This document shows positions 8,380 through 17,530 of a DNA stretch of 64,000 nucleotides, piece by piece (positions within the stretch are counted from its first letter, which is position 1; every line of letters starts with the position of its first letter). The notes under the pieces were generated by a model. That model ran no database searches. It worked only from the letters and a program-made list of their open reading frames with translations, and had not been told where the DNA came from. Source of the stretch: Azophilus sp965220835 (lineage in GTDB: Bacteria > Pseudomonadota > Gammaproteobacteria > Pseudomonadales > Azotimanducaceae); the NCBI GenBank assembly GCA_965220835.1, contig OZ244842.1, positions 2,790,001 through 2,854,000 on the forward strand, written 5' to 3'. A program made the translations under genes and the position numbers.

Positions 8380-9165
8380 TCAGTCTCCGCGCAGCTGTCG
8401 CTCCAGTTCGGCAATCCGCGCCTCCGCAACGCGCCGCGCCTCGTCCGCCTCCAGCCAAGCTCGCTCCGCCACTCGCTTTGTTCGTTCCACCGCTTGCTGA
8501 ACTTCAAGCATCTCCTTTTGCGTGGGCAGGTAGCCGCTGTTCGGATTGAACAGGCGTAGCTTGCCGTCCCGCAAGTGAAGCTCGAAGCCCAGCAGGCTGG
8601 GCGCCGCAAGCAGTTCGCCGCGCTGCTCGAGAGCCACAGGCTCGAACTTGCCACCGGGGCCTAGGCGATGGCCCTTCAGCTCCGGCTTCAAGTAGTCTGC
8701 CGTTGGGTCATACTGCCAGTACTCGCGAACCCCGAGCTGTTCGTAGATCACCTTCTTGCGCCCTTCGTCCTCCTTGCGGGTGGATCTTGAAGTGACCTCC
8801 AGCACGAAGTCCGGGCCGTAGCCGCCCTCCTCCCAGATCCGCCAAGTCTGGCGCTCCGCGTCGGGACGGGGCTCGACGCCAAGCACCACAAACAGGTCAG
8901 GCACCAAGAACGCCTTGATATTGTCCTGTTGGTAGTACATGAGCTGGTCGCACCCAACAAAGACGTCCTCGCGGCCGTTGTAGGCAAGCAAGAGTGCGCC
9001 GAACAGGTCAAACGTCACCAGCACATGAAGACGGGTTTCACCCACGGGCTTGCCATCCGATTCCGGGTAGTCGTCCCGGGTCAGAACCGGGCGCTTGCGC
9101 GGCTTGACCAAGGGACGCCGGTAGTCCGGTGGGCCGTCGGCAAGCAGCGGTTGCGTTTCGCTCAT
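8380..9165 (-). CDS. Uma2-family (DUF820) PD-(D/E)XK nuclease-like protein with C-terminal coiled coil
   Basis: This 261-residue protein carries the Uma2 core: VPDLFVVLGV, GPDFVLEVTSRSTRKED and VREYWQYDP, with the putative metal-binding D and E of the PD-(D/E)XK fold. Its last 45 residues are an Ala/Glu/Arg-rich predicted coiled coil (ERAWLEADEARRVAEARIAE). The start at ATG 9165 is preceded by a good AGGAG. A longer upstream frame exists but is not protein-like. Uma2 genes are often multi-copy, and their cellular role is unsettled. The gene sits alone, divergent from the LLM oxidoreductase. Confidence 0.85.
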   Translation of the reverse strand: MSETQPLLADGPPDYRRPLVKPRKRPVLTRDDYPESDGKPVGETRLHVLVTFDLFGALLLAYNGREDVFVGCDQLMYYQQDNIKAFLVPDLFVVLGVEPRPDAERQTWRIWEEGGYGPDFVLEVTSRSTRKEDEGRKKVIYEQLGVREYWQYDPTADYLKPELKGHRLGPGGKFEPVALEQRGELLAAPSLLGFELHLRDGKLRLFNPNSGYLPTQKEMLEVQQAVERTKRVAERAWLEADEARRVAEARIAELERQLRGD

Positions 9166-9435
9166 GGCAGGCTCCTGTTGGCGGTTCAGGCCCGTGTAGG
9201 CCGGACCAGAATTTAGCACAGGGCCGATGGGGCCGGGCGACAACCGATTGGGCAGCGAATGTGGGCTTGGGGAACACGGCGCCATCATCCCGCTTGGGGT
9301 TCGCAAAATCTGTACGTCGAAGCCTGCACGACTGTGGGAAATTGACGCTTCGTGATCCCAGACGCACCTATCGCCGCCATGTTGATGTGGTAGGTTGCGC
9401 CCCTTGTTGATCGAAACCCATTGCGGAGACCCACC
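9166..9435. other. Divergent intergenic region, nothing recognisable
   Basis: This 270-bp gap lies between the Uma2 gene (minus) and an LLM oxidoreductase (plus). No RNA gene, strong promoter or repeat is recognised; it must hold the two leaders. Confidence 0.5.
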
Positions 9436-10296
9436 ATGCAAATCGGCGCTGTTCTGCCCCACAACGAAATCGGCACGGATCCCGAAGCCATCAAGGCCTA
9501 CGTGCAGGGCCTCGAGGCGCTCGGCATCACCCACCTGCTGATCTACGACCACGTGCTGGGCGCGGACCCGGACCGGCCTGGCGGCTGGAGCGGCCCCTAC
9601 GACAAGGACATCGCCTTTCACGAGCCGTTCACCTTCTTCGCCTTCGTCGCCGCCGTGACCACCCGCCTGGAGCTGGTCACCACCGTGCTGATTCTGCCCC
9701 AGCGGCAAACCGCCCTGGTGGCCAAGCAGGCGGCGGAAGTGGCGCTGCTGTCCGGCAATCGGCTGCGCCTAGGCATCGGCACCGGTTGGAACGCCGTGGA
9801 GTACGAGGCCTTGAATGAGGACTTCAGCAACCGCGGCAAGCGCCAGGCGGAACAGGTCAAGCTAATGCGCCGCCTGTGGAGCGAGGACGCTTTCAGCTTC
9901 AAGGGCGACTACCACCGCGTCACCCAAGCCGGGATCAACCCACGCCCCTCTCAATCGGTGCCCATCTGGTTCGGTGGCGGCGCACCCGCACTGCTCAAGC
10001 GCTGCGCCGAACTCGGCGACGGCTGGATGCCGCTTGGCGGCCCGAACGCCAAGAGCCAAGCCTGCATCGATGCGCTACGCGCCCATCGCGAGGCAACGGG
10101 CCAGAGCTGGGACGGTTTCGGCATTCAAGCCCAAGCCCAGTTCGCCGGCGGCACGCCCGAGCGTTGGCGCACCCACGCCGACAAGTGGCAAGCCATGGGC
10201 GCAACCCATCTCGCCGTCGCCACCCACAATGCGGGCCCAACCAACGTGGATGGGCACTTGAAGCGGATTAGCGCCTATCTTGAAGCCGTCAGCTAA
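9436..10296 (+). CDS. LLM-class flavin/F420-dependent oxidoreductase
   Basis: This 286-residue TIM-barrel luciferase-like monooxygenase family protein has typical motifs LLIYDHVLGAD, TTVLILPQRQTALVAKQAAEVALLSGNRL, GIGTGWNAVEYEAL and IWFGGGAPALLKR. Members use F420H2 or FMNH2 to reduce or oxygenate small molecules in the cytoplasm. ATG 9436 fits the canonical MQIGAVLPHNEIG start; an in-frame TTG at 9421 is less likely. It converges with a second LLM gene and the stop codons overlap. No F420 biosynthesis gene is in the window, so the cofactor is open. Confidence 0.88.
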   Translation: MQIGAVLPHNEIGTDPEAIKAYVQGLEALGITHLLIYDHVLGADPDRPGGWSGPYDKDIAFHEPFTFFAFVAAVTTRLELVTTVLILPQRQTALVAKQAAEVALLSGNRLRLGIGTGWNAVEYEALNEDFSNRGKRQAEQVKLMRRLWSEDAFSFKGDYHRVTQAGINPRPSQSVPIWFGGGAPALLKRCAELGDGWMPLGGPNAKSQACIDALRAHREATGQSWDGFGIQAQAQFAGGTPERWRTHADKWQAMGATHLAVATHNAGPTNVDGHLKRISAYLEAVS

Positions 10297-11150
10297 CGAC
10301 CCACGGCTTGCAACAACGCGTCCATGCGTGGTTTGAGCTTTTCCACGCTGCCGGCCATCAGCGGCACGATGACTTGGTCGGCGCCCAGCGCCTTGAACTC
10401 CGCAATGGCGTCAGGGTTCAGGAAGTCGCGCCCGGGGCCGACATAGACTTGGGCGTCCGCCCGGCTGCGGCCGGCTGCCGCGAGCAGGGCATCCAAGCGG
10501 TCCAGCCGTTCCGCGAGCACCTCCGGGCTGAGATTGAAGCCGTACCAACCGTCGCCGTGGCTGGCAACGCGGCGCAGGGCCGGTTCGCTTTCGCCGCCGA
10601 AGAAGATAGGGGGGTGGGGCGATTGCACCGGCTTGGGATTGAAGTGGCAGGGCGCAAGCTGGTAGGTCTCGCCGTCGTAGGCGGCCAGCCCCGGGCTCCA
10701 GAGGGCCTGCATCACCTCAATGTACTCCACGGTGCGCCGTGCCCGGGTGCCGAAGTCCATCTGCAGGTTGTCAAACTCCTCCTTCAGCCAACCGATGCCG
10801 ACGCCGAAGTCCACCCGACCGCCGGAGAGGTAGTCGAGGTCTGCCACCATGCGCGCGGTGTACACGGGGTTGCGTTGGGGCACGAGGCAGATGCCGGTGC
10901 CGAGCCGGACGCGCTTGGTGTGCGCGGCAATGTAGGTCAGCGCCGCAAAGGGGTCGAGAATGCCCTCCGGATCCCCCGGGATGCGGCCGTTCGCCGAATA
11001 GGGATAGCGTGACTCGTACTCCGGAAAGAAGATGACGTGCTCCGGCAGCCAGATGGCATCGAAGCCGGCTGCCTCCACCGCTTGGGCGGCCTCACCGATG
11101 AAGGCGGGGGGCGTAATGTGGTTGAAGGCCATGGCGACGCCGATTTTCAT
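10293..11150 (-). CDS. LLM-class flavin/F420-dependent oxidoreductase
   Basis: This protein of about 285 residues is a paralogue-type partner of the preceding gene: MKIGVAMAFNHITPP start, AIWLPEHVIFFPEYESRYPYS, LGTGICLVPQRNPVYTARMVADLDYLSGGRVDFGVGIGWL and PHPPIFFGGESEPALRR. ATG 11150 is chosen because the family starts there; the longer frame to 11315 is low-complexity. The two LLM genes overlap tail to tail by 4 bp, so they are not one operon but may form one module. Substrate is unknown. Confidence 0.88.
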   Translation of the reverse strand: MKIGVAMAFNHITPPAFIGEAAQAVEAAGFDAIWLPEHVIFFPEYESRYPYSANGRIPGDPEGILDPFAALTYIAAHTKRVRLGTGICLVPQRNPVYTARMVADLDYLSGGRVDFGVGIGWLKEEFDNLQMDFGTRARRTVEYIEVMQALWSPGLAAYDGETYQLAPCHFNPKPVQSPHPPIFFGGESEPALRRVASHGDGWYGFNLSPEVLAERLDRLDALLAAAGRSRADAQVYVGPGRDFLNPDAIAEFKALGADQVIVPLMAGSVEKLKPRMDALLQAVGR

Positions 11151-11286
11151 GGTTGTCTCCTCAGTGGCATGCGGCTTGCAGCGCCTGATCGCACCGACCG
11201 GCTGATGGCGCATCGGGGTATCATCGCCCGAAGTGTCCCGCCCGATCAACAACGGCACGACAAGGGGCGCAAACCACCCACAGGAA

Positions 11287-11306
11287 CCGGAGTTTCGCGC
11301 GCGCGG
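11287..11306 (+). repeat. Partial copy of the dispersed GGAGTTTCGCG repeat
   Basis: CCGGAGTTTCGCGCGCGCGG matches the first half of the 4261-4286 hairpin element and stops 2 bp before the ATG of the MFS transporter, so it lies in that gene's leader. Confidence 0.45.
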
Positions 11307-11308
11307 CG

Positions 11309-12532
11309 ATGACAACCGAACCCTTTCCAGCCCGCTCCGCCTACCCTTGGCATCTGGCGGGCTCCAGCCTGTGGATGGCCGGCATGAGCCTGCAGGGGTT
11401 CCTGTTCACTTGGCTGCTGGTGGGCGTGCTGGAGATTCCCGCGGACCAAGCGGGCATCGCCCGTTCCTTGGCCGAGTTCCCGCCGCTGGTGATATTGCTG
11501 GTTGGCGGCGTGCTCGGCGACCGCTTCAACGGGCGCTCCTACCTGGCCGTGATGCACCTGCTCATGTGCCTGCCGCCCCTCGCCATCGCCATGGTGTTCG
11601 AGCTCGGGCTGCTCAGCTACTGGTGGGTGGTGACCTTCGGCGTGCTGATGGCGGGCATCCAATCGCTGTCCGACCCGGTTCGCCAATCCACCCTCGCCCG
11701 GGTGACGCGTTTCGACATCCAGCGGGCGGTGACGATCATGACCATCGCCACCTCGCTGGTGGGCATCGGCGGCATGTACTTGGGTGGCCAACTGGAAAGG
11801 CTGGGCTTGGCCACGGTGCTGGTCATCCAATCGCTGACGTTTCTCACGGGCCTATTGGCGGTCTGGCGCCTGCCCTCGCTGCCGGGCGTCCGTTCGGCCG
11901 AGCGGCCCAACATCGGCGCAGGCCTCAAGGCCGTCACGCGGATTCCGCTGGTCCGCAACGTCATCGGGCTCAACTTCCTCAGCAGCCTGTTCAACGCCGG
12001 CGCCTACATCATCGTGATTCCCTACATTGTCAAGGAAATCTACTTGGGCGATGCGGAGACCTTCGCGTTCGTGCTGATCATCTTCACCATCGGCGCCATC
12101 GGCTCCAACGTGGCTTTGCTGCCCTTCATGCCCTTGCGGCGGCCCGGGCGCCTGTTTCTCATCCTGCAGCTCACGCGGGTGGCGATCCTCTACGTCATAT
12201 GGCTGGCGCCCACGCTGATGCTGTTCTACGCCGCGCTCATCGTCTGGGGCATCAACCAAGGCATGACCACCACGCTGTCACGCGCCATCGTCCAGGAACT
12301 GGCGCCCCCCGAAGAGGGCGCCCGAATCCTCTCCGTGCTGATTTTGAGCTTCATGGTTTCCGCCCCAGTGAGCGCAACCCTGCTTGGCGTGCTGGTGGAG
12401 CGCTTCGATCCGATGGCCGGCCTGCTGCCGGGCATGGCCATCTCCTTGGTCATCTTTGGCATCGGCGTGATCAAGAGCGGACTGTGGCCCTACCGATCCA
12501 CGGGCACCGTGCCGCGCGGCAATTCAGGTTAA
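11309..12532 (+). CDS. Major facilitator superfamily transporter
   Basis: This 407-residue inner-membrane protein has about 12 hydrophobic segments and an MFS motif A-like loop (GVLGDRFNGRSYL, near residue 70). The second half begins around VRNVIGLNFLSSLFNAGAYIIVIPY. It resembles the DHA/MdtG-like or enterobactin-exporter-like (MFS_3) branch. The ATG follows a repeat-derived leader. idi lies 37 bp downstream in the same direction and could be co-transcribed. Substrate cannot be predicted. Confidence 0.88.
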   Translation: MTTEPFPARSAYPWHLAGSSLWMAGMSLQGFLFTWLLVGVLEIPADQAGIARSLAEFPPLVILLVGGVLGDRFNGRSYLAVMHLLMCLPPLAIAMVFELGLLSYWWVVTFGVLMAGIQSLSDPVRQSTLARVTRFDIQRAVTIMTIATSLVGIGGMYLGGQLERLGLATVLVIQSLTFLTGLLAVWRLPSLPGVRSAERPNIGAGLKAVTRIPLVRNVIGLNFLSSLFNAGAYIIVIPYIVKEIYLGDAETFAFVLIIFTIGAIGSNVALLPFMPLRRPGRLFLILQLTRVAILYVIWLAPTLMLFYAALIVWGINQGMTTTLSRAIVQELAPPEEGARILSVLILSFMVSAPVSATLLGVLVERFDPMAGLLPGMAISLVIFGIGVIKSGLWPYRSTGTVPRGNSG

Positions 12533-12569
12533 AATCCTCAACCCTCCGGCCAGCAACTGAAGGAGCGCC

Positions 12570-13136
12570 ATGGCCAGCCCAGCCCCCGCCACCAAGTCGG
12601 AAGTCGTCTCCTCCGACGCCGAAGACCTCATACTGGTGGACGCGGCGGACACCCCTGTCGGCTTTCTGGACAAGTCGTCCTGCCACGACGGCAAAGGCAT
12701 TCTGCACCGCGCCTTTTCCGCTTTCCTGTTCAACGAACGCGGCGAGGTCCTGATCCAAAAGCGCGCTGCGGACAAGCGCCTGTGGCCGTCCTACTGGTCC
12801 AACAGCTGCTGTTCACATCCCCGGCGCGGCGAGGCCATGGAAACCGCGGTGCGCCGCCGCCTTCACCAGGAGCTTGGCCTGCCCCCAACCCAAGTGCTGG
12901 ACCTGCGCTACATCTACAAGTTTGAGTACCATGCGGCCTTCGGGGCGGCCGGCAGCGAGCACGAACTCTGCTCCGTTTTCCAAGCGCGAATTGCCGGCGA
13001 ACCCGTGGTCAACGTGACGGAAATCGAAGACTGGGCCTGGGTGGCCCCCGCGGAGCTGACTCGGCGGCTGGCCGAACAAGCCAGCCAATTCACCCCTTGG
13101 CTGCACTTGGAGTGGCCACAGGTGCTGAACGCTTAG
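12570..13136 (+). CDS. idi: Isopentenyl-diphosphate delta-isomerase, type 1
   Basis: This 188-residue Nudix-fold enzyme interconverts IPP and DMAPP in isoprenoid synthesis. Key features are the active-site cysteine motif SNSCCSHPRRGE (near residue 75), the Nudix-like AVRRRLHQELGL and the C-terminal EIEDWAWVAPAEL. The length is usual for bacterial type 1 enzymes. It is 37 bp downstream of the MFS gene, and its stop overlaps that of the convergent EamA-like gene by 4 bp. Confidence 0.93.
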   Translation: MASPAPATKSEVVSSDAEDLILVDAADTPVGFLDKSSCHDGKGILHRAFSAFLFNERGEVLIQKRAADKRLWPSYWSNSCCSHPRRGEAMETAVRRRLHQELGLPPTQVLDLRYIYKFEYHAAFGAAGSEHELCSVFQARIAGEPVVNVTEIEDWAWVAPAELTRRLAEQASQFTPWLHLEWPQVLNA

Positions 13137-14032
13137 ATCAACAGCGCCACGCCCAGGAGCAGCAGCCCACCACCGAGGGCATCGTGCCACCGAACGCGCT
13201 CCCGAAACAGCCAAACGCTGGTGAGAAAGGCGAAGATCAACTCCACTTGGCCAAGGGCCCGCACCAAGGCGGCGTTCTGCAGCGTCATGGCGGAGAACCA
13301 GCCGGCTGAGGCCAAGGCGCCTGCCGCGCCCACTTGAGCCCCCGGACGCCAAGCGGCCAGCACGGCAGTGAGGGTGCCTGGCTCCCGCAGGCGCAGCAGC
13401 AGGCCCATCGTTAGGGTCTGCACTGCCAAGGCAACCGCCAAGGTCGCCATTGCCCGCTCAAAGAAGGCGCCCTGGGGCAAGCTCAGCGCAGCGCTCCTGT
13501 AGCACACCGCGGCAATCGCGAACCCAGCGCCTGCCAGCAAGCCCAAGCCAACTCCGCCCTGCCAATGCGTCCCGTCCTTGGGATTGCCCCGAACCGTCAT
13601 GACGACCACCCCAAGCAGGCTGACCAATAGGCCGGCCAAGGCCAGCCAAGACAACGCGTCGCCCAACAGCACGAAACCGAAGGCGGCGGTCTGCATCGCT
13701 TCTGTCTTGGAGAACGCGGTGCCCACGGCGAAGCTGCGCTGCCGGAAGGATCCCAGCAAGGCAGCCGTGCCGCCAATCTGGGCGACGCCACCCAAGGCGG
13801 CGCCGAGCCAGAATGCCGGGCCAGCCTCGGGGATCGGCTGGCCAGCAACTGGCCGGTTGGCAAACAGCAGCGCAGCGCCCAGCCAAGCGAAGGGCAAGGC
13901 GTAGAGGAAGCGGACATAGGTGGCGCCAAGAACGCTCAGTTGACGCGCTTCGCCAGCGGACAGCTGACGCTGCAGCAGCGAGCGGACATTCTGCATGAAG
14001 GCCGCGCCCAAGGTCAGCCACACCCAGAGCAT
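13133..14032 (-). CDS. DMT superfamily (EamA-like) transporter
   Basis: This protein of about 299 residues has ten hydrophobic helices arranged as two five-helix repeats, typical of drug/metabolite transporters. GVAQIGGTAALLGSFRQRSFAVGTAFSKTEAMQTA ends the first half, and LVRALGQVELIFAFLTSVWLFRE is the second EamA signature. ATG 14032 is 5 bp after the MATE stop, so the two transporters probably form an operon. The longer in-frame extension into the MATE gene is not coding. Confidence 0.82.
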   Translation of the reverse strand: MLWVWLTLGAAFMQNVRSLLQRQLSAGEARQLSVLGATYVRFLYALPFAWLGAALLFANRPVAGQPIPEAGPAFWLGAALGGVAQIGGTAALLGSFRQRSFAVGTAFSKTEAMQTAAFGFVLLGDALSWLALAGLLVSLLGVVVMTVRGNPKDGTHWQGGVGLGLLAGAGFAIAAVCYRSAALSLPQGAFFERAMATLAVALAVQTLTMGLLLRLREPGTLTAVLAAWRPGAQVGAAGALASAGWFSAMTLQNAALVRALGQVELIFAFLTSVWLFRERVRWHDALGGGLLLLGVALLI

Positions 14033-14037
14033 GGGCG

Positions 14038-15396
14038 TTAACCGCCCGCCAGTTGGCGAATGCGCTGCGGCTGACGGGACAGCCACTGGAGGCGGGCAAT
14101 GAGCGCCACTGCGGCCAAGGTCAAGCTCCCGATCGTGCCGGTCCAGAAGCCATAGACGCCCAAGGCGGGTGCGCCGAGCAACCCAAATCCCAGCAGAGCC
14201 GCCAGCGGCAGCCCTACCCCCCAGTAGGCCAAGCCGGCGAACAACATCGGCACTTGGGTGTCCTTGTAGCCCCGCAGCGCCCCCATGGCCGTGCCTTGGG
14301 CGCCATCCACGATCTGAATCGCCACCACGAACAGCATGAGATTGGCGCCGAGGGCGAACACGGCGGGATCCTTGGTGTAGAAGCTCGGCACGAGATCGCG
14401 GCAAAGGTAGATGGCCACGGCTGCGGCCAAGCCGAAACCGATGCTGACGCCCAGGGCGACGTTGCCGCTGCGGCAGGCCGCTGCCCAATCCTCGCGGCCC
14501 ACGTTGAAGCCAACCCGCACGGACGCGGCCATGCCCAAGGCCAGCGGCACCATGAAGGTCAGGCCAGCCACATTGCCCGCGATTTGATGGGCCGCCACCG
14601 CATCCACGCCGAGGCGGCCAATCAGCAACGTGACCGCCGAGAACATGCTGATCTCCAGAAAGTGGGAAGCGCCAATTGGGGCACCGAGCCTAAACAGGCG
14701 CCCGATTTCCCGGAAGTCCGGCCAACTGAAACGGGCAAACAGGCCGGCGCTGCGCATGCGCGAGAAGGCCACTATGCCCGCCATGGCCAACATCTGGCTG
14801 GTCATCACGATGGCGCTGGCGTAGCCGCAACCAGCGCCGCCGAGGCCCGGAAGGCCGAACCCGCCATAGATGAACAGGGCATTGAGCGGCACCTTCAGCG
14901 CCAGCCCGGACAGCGCCACCGCCATGGCGGGCAGGGTCCAGGACATGGCGTCGCAGAGGTAGCGCATGGCGAAAAAGCCCAGCATCGGCAGGACGCCCCA
15001 GGACAGCGCCTTGAGGTAGGCGCCGGCAATGGGGATGGCCAGCGGGTCAACCTCGATGGCACGCAGAATTGGCTCCGCGTTGCGCAGCAGCACGATGAGC
15101 GCGCCGCCACCCACCACCGCCATCCAGAGGGCCTGACGCACCACCTCCCCGGCATGGGTGCCTTGCCCCCGGCCATGCAGCTGCGAAACCGATGGGGTGA
15201 TCGACATGATGAGACCAGTAATGAACAGCATGGCGGGCCAAAACAGGTTGCCGCCGAGGGCCACACCGGCTAAATCGGCAGCGCTCAGCCGGCCGGCCAT
15301 GACCGTGTCCGCCACCCCCATGCCCATCTGCGAAAGCTGGGCCAGAATGATCGGCAACGCCAGCCGCACCAGCTGACTCAACTCCTGTCGAACCAC
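14038..15396 (-). CDS. MATE-family multidrug/toxin efflux transporter (NorM-like)
   Basis: This 452-residue protein has 12 hydrophobic segments and MatE motifs: LALPIILAQLSQMGMGVADTVMAGRL at the N-terminus, TPSVSQLHGRGQ, and PLALGMAASVRVGFNVGRED in the second half. It exports cationic compounds in exchange for Na+ or H+. The start used is a GTG; no in-frame ATG lies close by. It is the first gene of a two-transporter operon with the EamA-like gene. Confidence 0.93.
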   Translation of the reverse strand: MVRQELSQLVRLALPIILAQLSQMGMGVADTVMAGRLSAADLAGVALGGNLFWPAMLFITGLIMSITPSVSQLHGRGQGTHAGEVVRQALWMAVVGGGALIVLLRNAEPILRAIEVDPLAIPIAGAYLKALSWGVLPMLGFFAMRYLCDAMSWTLPAMAVALSGLALKVPLNALFIYGGFGLPGLGGAGCGYASAIVMTSQMLAMAGIVAFSRMRSAGLFARFSWPDFREIGRLFRLGAPIGASHFLEISMFSAVTLLIGRLGVDAVAAHQIAGNVAGLTFMVPLALGMAASVRVGFNVGREDWAAACRSGNVALGVSIGFGLAAAVAIYLCRDLVPSFYTKDPAVFALGANLMLFVVAIQIVDGAQGTAMGALRGYKDTQVPMLFAGLAYWGVGLPLAALLGFGLLGAPALGVYGFWTGTIGSLTLAAVALIARLQWLSRQPQRIRQLAGG

Positions 15397-15577
15397 GGCA
15401 AACGCACATCAGGGGGAGGGCCGCCATTCTAGCCCGGAACGCCCCGGACAGTTGGCGCACCCGCTGCGTCGGTGCGGTTGGAGATTCCTTAGCGAAAACT
15501 TCGCGCCTGATGGGTGGGGTGGATTCCGATAGGTTGATGAACCTGCCCAGCGAGGCACATCCAATATGCGTCTTAAC

Positions 15578-15596
15578 GATAATGATTCTCAAATAT
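15578..15596. promoter_or_regulatory. Candidate Fur-box-like site
   Basis: GATAATGATTCTCAAATAT matches the left nine bases of the Fur consensus exactly, with a degenerate right half. It stands out as AT-rich in a GC-rich gap between the divergent MATE and rubrerythrin genes. Iron or oxidative control of the rubrerythrin operon would be sensible. A half-matching box is weak evidence. Confidence 0.35.
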
Positions 15597-15745
15597 AAGA
15601 ACTTCGGAACTGGGCATTTGTGATGGACAACGACCATGGCGTTGATTCAAACTTTCGAGTGGCGAAGGTAAGGCCATCGCCTGTAGTCTGGCGTGGCACT
15701 CACCTGCGGACATTTGCCCAAACCATCTGAAGGAGACAAATCATC

Positions 15746-16162
15746 ATGGATCTGAACAACAGCCAAACCCTGCAAAACCTCAAGGACGCCTTCGCCGGCG
15801 AGTCCCAAGCCAACCGGCGCTACCTCTATTTCGCCGCCAAGGCGGACGTTGAGGGCGAGAACGACGTCGCCGCGGTTTTCCGTTCCACGGCGGAAGGCGA
15901 AACCGGCCACGCCCACGGCCACCTTGAGTACATGGAGGCGGTCGGCGACCCGGCCACCGGGCTGCCCATCGGCACCACCAGCGACAACCTCAAGGCGGCC
16001 ATCGCGGGCGAGACCCACGAATACACTGACATGTATCCCGGCATGGCGAAGACCGCCCGGGATGAGGGCTTCGAGGAGATCTCGGACTGGTTCGAGACCT
16101 TGGCGAAGGCCGAACGCTCCCACGCCAATCGCTTCCAGAAAGCCTTGGACGCCATGGCGTAG
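15746..16162 (+). CDS. Single-domain rubrerythrin (no rubredoxin domain)
   Basis: This 138-residue di-iron four-helix ferritin-like protein reduces hydrogen peroxide or otherwise manages iron and oxygen stress. Ligand motifs are E19 (AFAGESQANRRY), E52xxH55 (EGETGH), E89/E92 (AGETHEY) and E123xxH126 (KAERSH). Full rubrerythrins carry a C-terminal rubredoxin domain, which is absent here, as in sulerythrin-type forms. A clear AAGGAGA precedes the ATG. The Fe-S oxidoreductase gene starts 7 bp after the stop, so that protein may be the electron donor. Confidence 0.93.
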   Translation: MDLNNSQTLQNLKDAFAGESQANRRYLYFAAKADVEGENDVAAVFRSTAEGETGHAHGHLEYMEAVGDPATGLPIGTTSDNLKAAIAGETHEYTDMYPGMAKTARDEGFEEISDWFETLAKAERSHANRFQKALDAMA

Positions 16163-16169
16163 CACTCCA

Positions 16170-17522
16170 ATGGCCGTCCGAGAAGGCAGCCTGGAGGCAC
16201 CGGAGCGCCGTCCCATTGACTGGCGCTCCGACGCCTTCTACGACAAGGCGGAGCTGAACGCCGAACTGGAGCGGGTGTTTGACATCTGCCACGGCTGCCG
16301 CCGTTGCGTGAGCCTGTGCGATGCCTTCCCAACCTTGTTCGACTTGGTGGATGAGTCGGATACCCTGGAAGTGGACGGCGTGGACCCGGAAGACTACGCC
16401 AAGGTGGTGGAGCAGTGCTTTCTCTGCGACCTTTGCGCCCAGACCAAGTGCCCCTACCTGCCGCCGCACGAATGGGCGGTGGACTTTCCGCACCTGATGC
16501 TGCGCGCCAAGGCTGAGCGCTTCAAGGCCGGCAAGACCCGCTGGCGCGACCGCCTGATCACCAGCACGGATCCCGTGTTCAAGGCGCTGTCAACGCCCGG
16601 CGTCGCCCAAGTGGCCAATGCCGCCGCCACGGTGCCGGCGCTGCGCAAGGCCGGTGCGCCCGTGATTGGCCTGCACGCCGAAGCGCCGCTGCCGAAGTTC
16701 GCGGCCAAGCCGCTCAGCCGGCGGGTGAAGGGCATCGCGGGCAACGGCTTGGCGGCAGAGCCATCGGAGCGCACCACGGGCAAGGTGGCCATCTACGCCA
16801 CCTGCTACGGCGAGCACAACTGTCCCGAAGTGGTGGAGGACCTGATCGCCGTGCTGAACCACAATGGCGTCCCGGCCAAGCTGCTCAAGGACGCCCGTTG
16901 CTGCGGCATGCCAAAGTTGGAACTTGGCGACCTGGAACGGGTGGCGGTGGCCAAGGAAGCCAACCTGCCCGCCTTTTTGAGCGCCATTGACGAGGGCTAT
17001 GACCTGATGGCGGTCATACCCTCCTGCGTGTTGATGTACAAACAGGAAATCCCGCTGATGTTCCCTGACGATGCGGACGCGCAGCGGGTGAAGCAGGCGT
17101 TCTTCGACCCGTTCGAGTACCTGATGCTGCGCCACCGCGCCGGGCTGCTCAACACGGATTTCACGCACCCGCTCGGCAAGGTGGCCTATCAGGTCGCCTG
17201 CCATCAGCGGGTGCAGAACATCGGCCTGAAGACGCGGGAGTTCCTCAACCTGATCGACGGCACGGAGGTCACTGCAATAGAGCGGTGCTCCGGCCACGAC
17301 GGCACTTACGCCGCCAAGACCGAGACCTACGCCAAGGCCATGAAAATCGTCCGTCCGGTGGCCAACCGAGTGCAGCAAGCCAAGCCGGATCGCTTCGGCT
17401 CCGACTGCCCCATGGCCGGGCGCCTGATCGGCCATGCGCTGGCTCAAGATGCGGACGCCAAACTGTCCGCAGACGCCGCGGAGCACCCCATCTCCATGGC
17501 CCGGTTCGCCTACGGCATCTGA
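16170..17522 (+). CDS. Heterodisulfide-reductase-related (4Fe-4S) oxidoreductase with CCG domains
   Basis: This protein of about 450 residues has two N-terminal 4Fe-4S cysteine clusters, CHGCRRCVSLC and CFLCDLCAQTKCP. Cysteine-rich CCG-like segments follow (ATCYGEHNCPE, DARCCGMP, ACHQR, ERCSGHDGTY, CPMAGRL), as in GlpC/HdrD-type subunits. The likely role is electron transfer to the rubrerythrin. ATG 16170 is just after the rubrerythrin stop; the frame continues upstream antiphase to rubrerythrin but is not coding. This partner set (rubrerythrin, HdrD-like protein, DUF3501) is one I recall from other proteobacteria. Confidence 0.9.
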   Translation: MAVREGSLEAPERRPIDWRSDAFYDKAELNAELERVFDICHGCRRCVSLCDAFPTLFDLVDESDTLEVDGVDPEDYAKVVEQCFLCDLCAQTKCPYLPPHEWAVDFPHLMLRAKAERFKAGKTRWRDRLITSTDPVFKALSTPGVAQVANAAATVPALRKAGAPVIGLHAEAPLPKFAAKPLSRRVKGIAGNGLAAEPSERTTGKVAIYATCYGEHNCPEVVEDLIAVLNHNGVPAKLLKDARCCGMPKLELGDLERVAVAKEANLPAFLSAIDEGYDLMAVIPSCVLMYKQEIPLMFPDDADAQRVKQAFFDPFEYLMLRHRAGLLNTDFTHPLGKVAYQVACHQRVQNIGLKTREFLNLIDGTEVTAIERCSGHDGTYAAKTETYAKAMKIVRPVANRVQQAKPDRFGSDCPMAGRLIGHALAQDADAKLSADAAEHPISMARFAYGI

Positions 17523-17530
17523 GGCCCAAC

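Noticed and set aside
13133..14488. 451-codon version of the EamA-like transporter
   Set aside because: The upstream half lies out of frame inside the MATE gene. The transporter family starts at ATG 14032.
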